This document shows, one piece after another, positions 6,981-7,728 of a stretch of 7,728 nt of DNA (position 1 is the first letter of the stretch; each line of letters begins with the position of its first letter). The DNA is taken from contig UQYH01000102.1 in NCBI GenBank assembly GCA_900545185.1, forward strand, positions 1 through 7,728. The letters run 5' to 3'. The notes under the pieces are model-generated. The model was not told where the DNA came from, made no database searches, and saw only the letters and a list, made by a program, of their open reading frames with translations. The stretch comes from an uncultured Eubacteriales bacterium (GTDB lineage Bacteria; Bacillota; Clostridia; UBA1381; UBA9506). The position numbers and the translations under genes are program-made.

Positions 6981-7206
6981 CTAAATTAAGGTGTCCCCCC
7001 ACCCGGATTGGCGACGGATTATACTTATTTTTTTCTGCTGGGGAAACAAATCCCCCGTTAAAAACATTGAATTACGGGGCTTTTGACCCCTTGTTGAACG
7101 CATACGGCCGAAACGAAGGGTACGGCATTTACAAGCAAGCTGCTTTCGTGTGACCTTACGAAAAAACAGCCGTCTGAAAATTTTTCCGCTTTTTTTATAA
7201 AAAGAC
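6981..7206 (+). other. Non-coding spacer with competing G/C-run hairpins
   Basis: No convincing gene is present. GGGGA (7040-7044) can pair with TCCCC (7051-7055). CCCCGT (7053-7058) can pair instead with ACGGGG (7074-7079), and GGGG (7076-7079) with CCCC (7087-7090). These alternatives exclude one another in part. A seven-T run (7190-7196) is not preceded by a clean stem. The stretch may contain the 3' end of the CHR transcript, but no standard terminator is evident. Confidence 0.4.
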
Positions 7207-7235
7207 TTGCATTTTGCATCGTAATGTGTTATACT
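7207..7235 (+). promoter_or_regulatory. Promoter of the tRNA-Arg gene
   Basis: TTGCAT (7207-7212) and TATACT (7230-7235) are 17 bases apart, and TGT (7227-7229) makes the -10 an extended one. A second TTGCAT at 7214-7219 is too close to serve. The predicted start near 7242 leaves a leader of about 24 bases before the tRNA. Confidence 0.78.
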
Positions 7236-7265
7236 ATTATTGTTGCGTTGATTTAAATATAAAAT

Positions 7266-7342
7266 GCGCCCGTAGCTCAGCTGGATAGAGTGACTGGCTA
7301 CGAACCAGTAGGTCGGGGGTTCGAATCCCTCCGGGCGCGCCA
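7266..7342 (+). tRNA. tRNA-Arg (anticodon ACG)
   Basis: A complete 77-base cloverleaf. The acceptor stem pairs GCGCCCG (7266-7272) with CGGGCGC (7332-7338). The D stem is GCTC/GAGT with one G-U pair. The anticodon stem is ACTGG (7293-7297)/CCAGT (7305-7309), with loop CTACGAA and anticodon ACG at 7300-7302. The T stem is GGGGG/CCCTC around TTCGAAT (7320-7326). G7339 is the discriminator base and CCA is encoded at 7340-7342. The ACG anticodon, with A34 normally modified to inosine, reads CGU, CGC and CGA arginine codons. It has its own promoter and terminator, so it is transcribed alone. Confidence 0.97.
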
Positions 7343-7345
7343 AAT

Positions 7346-7390
7346 AAGAACCTCAAGGTTGATAGAAACCTTGAGGTTCTTGTCTTTTGT
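7346..7390 (+). terminator. Intrinsic terminator of the tRNA-Arg gene
   Basis: A perfect 15-bp stem pairs AAGAACCTCAAGGTT (7346-7360) with AACCTTGAGGTTCTT (7367-7381) around the loop GATAGA. A T-rich tail (GTCTTTTGTTT) follows. It begins four bases after the encoded CCA and would end the tRNA transcript. Confidence 0.88.
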
Positions 7391-7445
7391 TTCGGTTTCA
7401 AATAAACCTTTTGCCTGTGCGTTTTTCGGAATACATCGTGTAAAA

Positions 7446-7493
7446 GTGCTGCCAAGCGATAATGTTTTTTCCTTATCGGCAGCACATTTTTTA
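7446..7493. terminator. Second hairpin terminator, probably bidirectional
   Basis: GTGCTGCC (7446-7453) pairs with GGCAGCAC (7478-7485). An inner stem of GATAA (7458-7462) and TTATC (7473-7477) is offset by a 4-base bulge, with a T-rich loop. Six T (7487-7492) follow on the plus strand, and the AAAA before it (7442-7445) gives a T run on the minus strand. No gene lies between it and the tRNA terminator, so it may serve a transcript coming from the right. Confidence 0.65.
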
Positions 7494-7728
7494 TACTGAA
7501 ATTGCCTAAAATTATCCGTTTCAATCAAAAAATGAAACCGTAAAATTTTACCCCGACCTTTCGTGTCAATTGTTTACCCTTTCGTGTCAACAGTTGGACT
7601 TTTCGTGTCAAAGGTGTGATTTTGGGCGCAGCCTGCCATCCCATAAATAATAAGTCATACGGATAAAAAATCATATTTGAAACGAAAAACACAGTGTATG
7701 ACTCGAAATTTACGGCACAAATCAAAAT
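7494..7728. other. AT-rich right end without a convincing gene
   Basis: Apart from the repeat array, this stretch has only small structures. GTTTCA (7518-7523) is inverted at TGAAAC (7533-7538). GTAAAATTTTAC (7540-7551) is a perfect 12-bp palindrome. AGTCATAC (7653-7660) is inverted at GTATGACT (7696-7703). A minus-strand frame of 66 codons (7525-7725) runs from a TTG and may continue beyond the right edge. It has no Shine-Dalgarno sequence before either internal ATG and no family resemblance I recognise. Confidence 0.4.
7557..7619. repeat. Three tandem 21-bp direct repeats with TTTCGTGTCAA core
   Basis: The 11-base core TTTCGTGTCAA occurs exactly three times, starting at 7559, 7580 and 7601, an exact 21-base period (about two helical turns). 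The 10 bases between cores differ apart from a shared GT, so the core is what is conserved. Read on the minus strand, each core is TTGACACGAAA and begins with a -35-like hexamer, but no suitable -10 follows. In the minus-strand frame 7525-7725 the units encode repeated L-T-R-K heptads. Nature and function are unknown. Possibilities are tandem protein-binding sites, iterons, or a repeat peptide. Confidence 0.85.

Noticed and set aside
7144..7151. TTTCGTGT as a fourth copy of the 21-bp repeat core
   Set aside because: It matches only 8 bases, is 400 bases away and out of phase. It is probably chance.
7169..7178. GCCGTCTGAA, identical to the neisserial DNA uptake sequence
   Set aside because: It is a single copy in a window of clear Gram-positive character. 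One chance match to a 10-mer is expected often enough and has no support.
7161..7200. Terminator with the T run at 7190-7196 after the CHR genes
   Set aside because: The preceding sequence gives only a mismatched A/T-rich stem, so the T run alone is not enough.
6981..7528. Minus-strand frames across the tRNA with peptides such as RPEGFEPPT, GGIRTPDLLVRSQSLYP and RARRDSNPRPTGS
   Set aside because: These are familiar false proteins made by translating the antisense strand of a tRNA gene. The tRNA-Arg cloverleaf fully explains this stretch.
7557..7619. Repeat array as a CRISPR
   Set aside because: The conserved core is 11 bases and the variable gaps 10 bases, far shorter than CRISPR repeats and spacers, and no cas gene is present.
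7557..7619. The minus-strand TTGACA hexamers as functional promoters
   Set aside because: No hexamer has a credible -10 at 16-18 bases. The nearest AT-rich boxes are at the wrong distance.

Overview
The window looks like chromosomal DNA from a Gram-positive Bacillota organism, most likely a clostridium. The main reasons are an adjacent murT-gatD pair (lipid II amidation, typical of Gram-positives), strong GGAGG-type ribosome-binding sites, two apparent TTG starts, and a paired small chromate-transporter arrangement like that of Bacillus subtilis. The species cannot be fixed from this sequence alone.

Left half, minus strand (127-4116): four genes are read right to left. They are murT and gatD (overlapping by 11 bases), a small alpha/beta hydrolase, and an AI-2E family membrane protein. 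A good sigma-A-type promoter lies just upstream of murT, and a strong bidirectional hairpin terminator lies just after the AI-2E gene stop. The 35- and 78-base gaps contain no clear terminator, so all four genes may be one transcript. MurT and GatD together amidate the D-glutamate of the peptidoglycan stem. The roles of the hydrolase and the AI-2E protein in this group are unknown.

Right half, plus strand (4337-6980): a divergent promoter region separates murT from an aldo/keto reductase gene. A TTGACA promoter that overlaps the reductase stop codon then precedes a YgjV-family membrane protein gene and two small chromate-transporter (CHR) genes. The CHR genes overlap by four bases and probably form one two-subunit carrier.

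Right end (6981-7728): a G/C-rich non-coding spacer is followed by a well-formed tRNA-Arg(ACG) gene with its own extended -10 promoter, encoded CCA and a perfect 15-bp terminator. A second terminator-like hairpin follows. The last 230 bases are AT-rich and hold no convincing gene, but carry three direct repeats of TTTCGTGTCAA at an exact 21-bp period. This array is the least explained element in the window. The rest is well explained by known gene families, and no clearly new defence or mobile system is visible.
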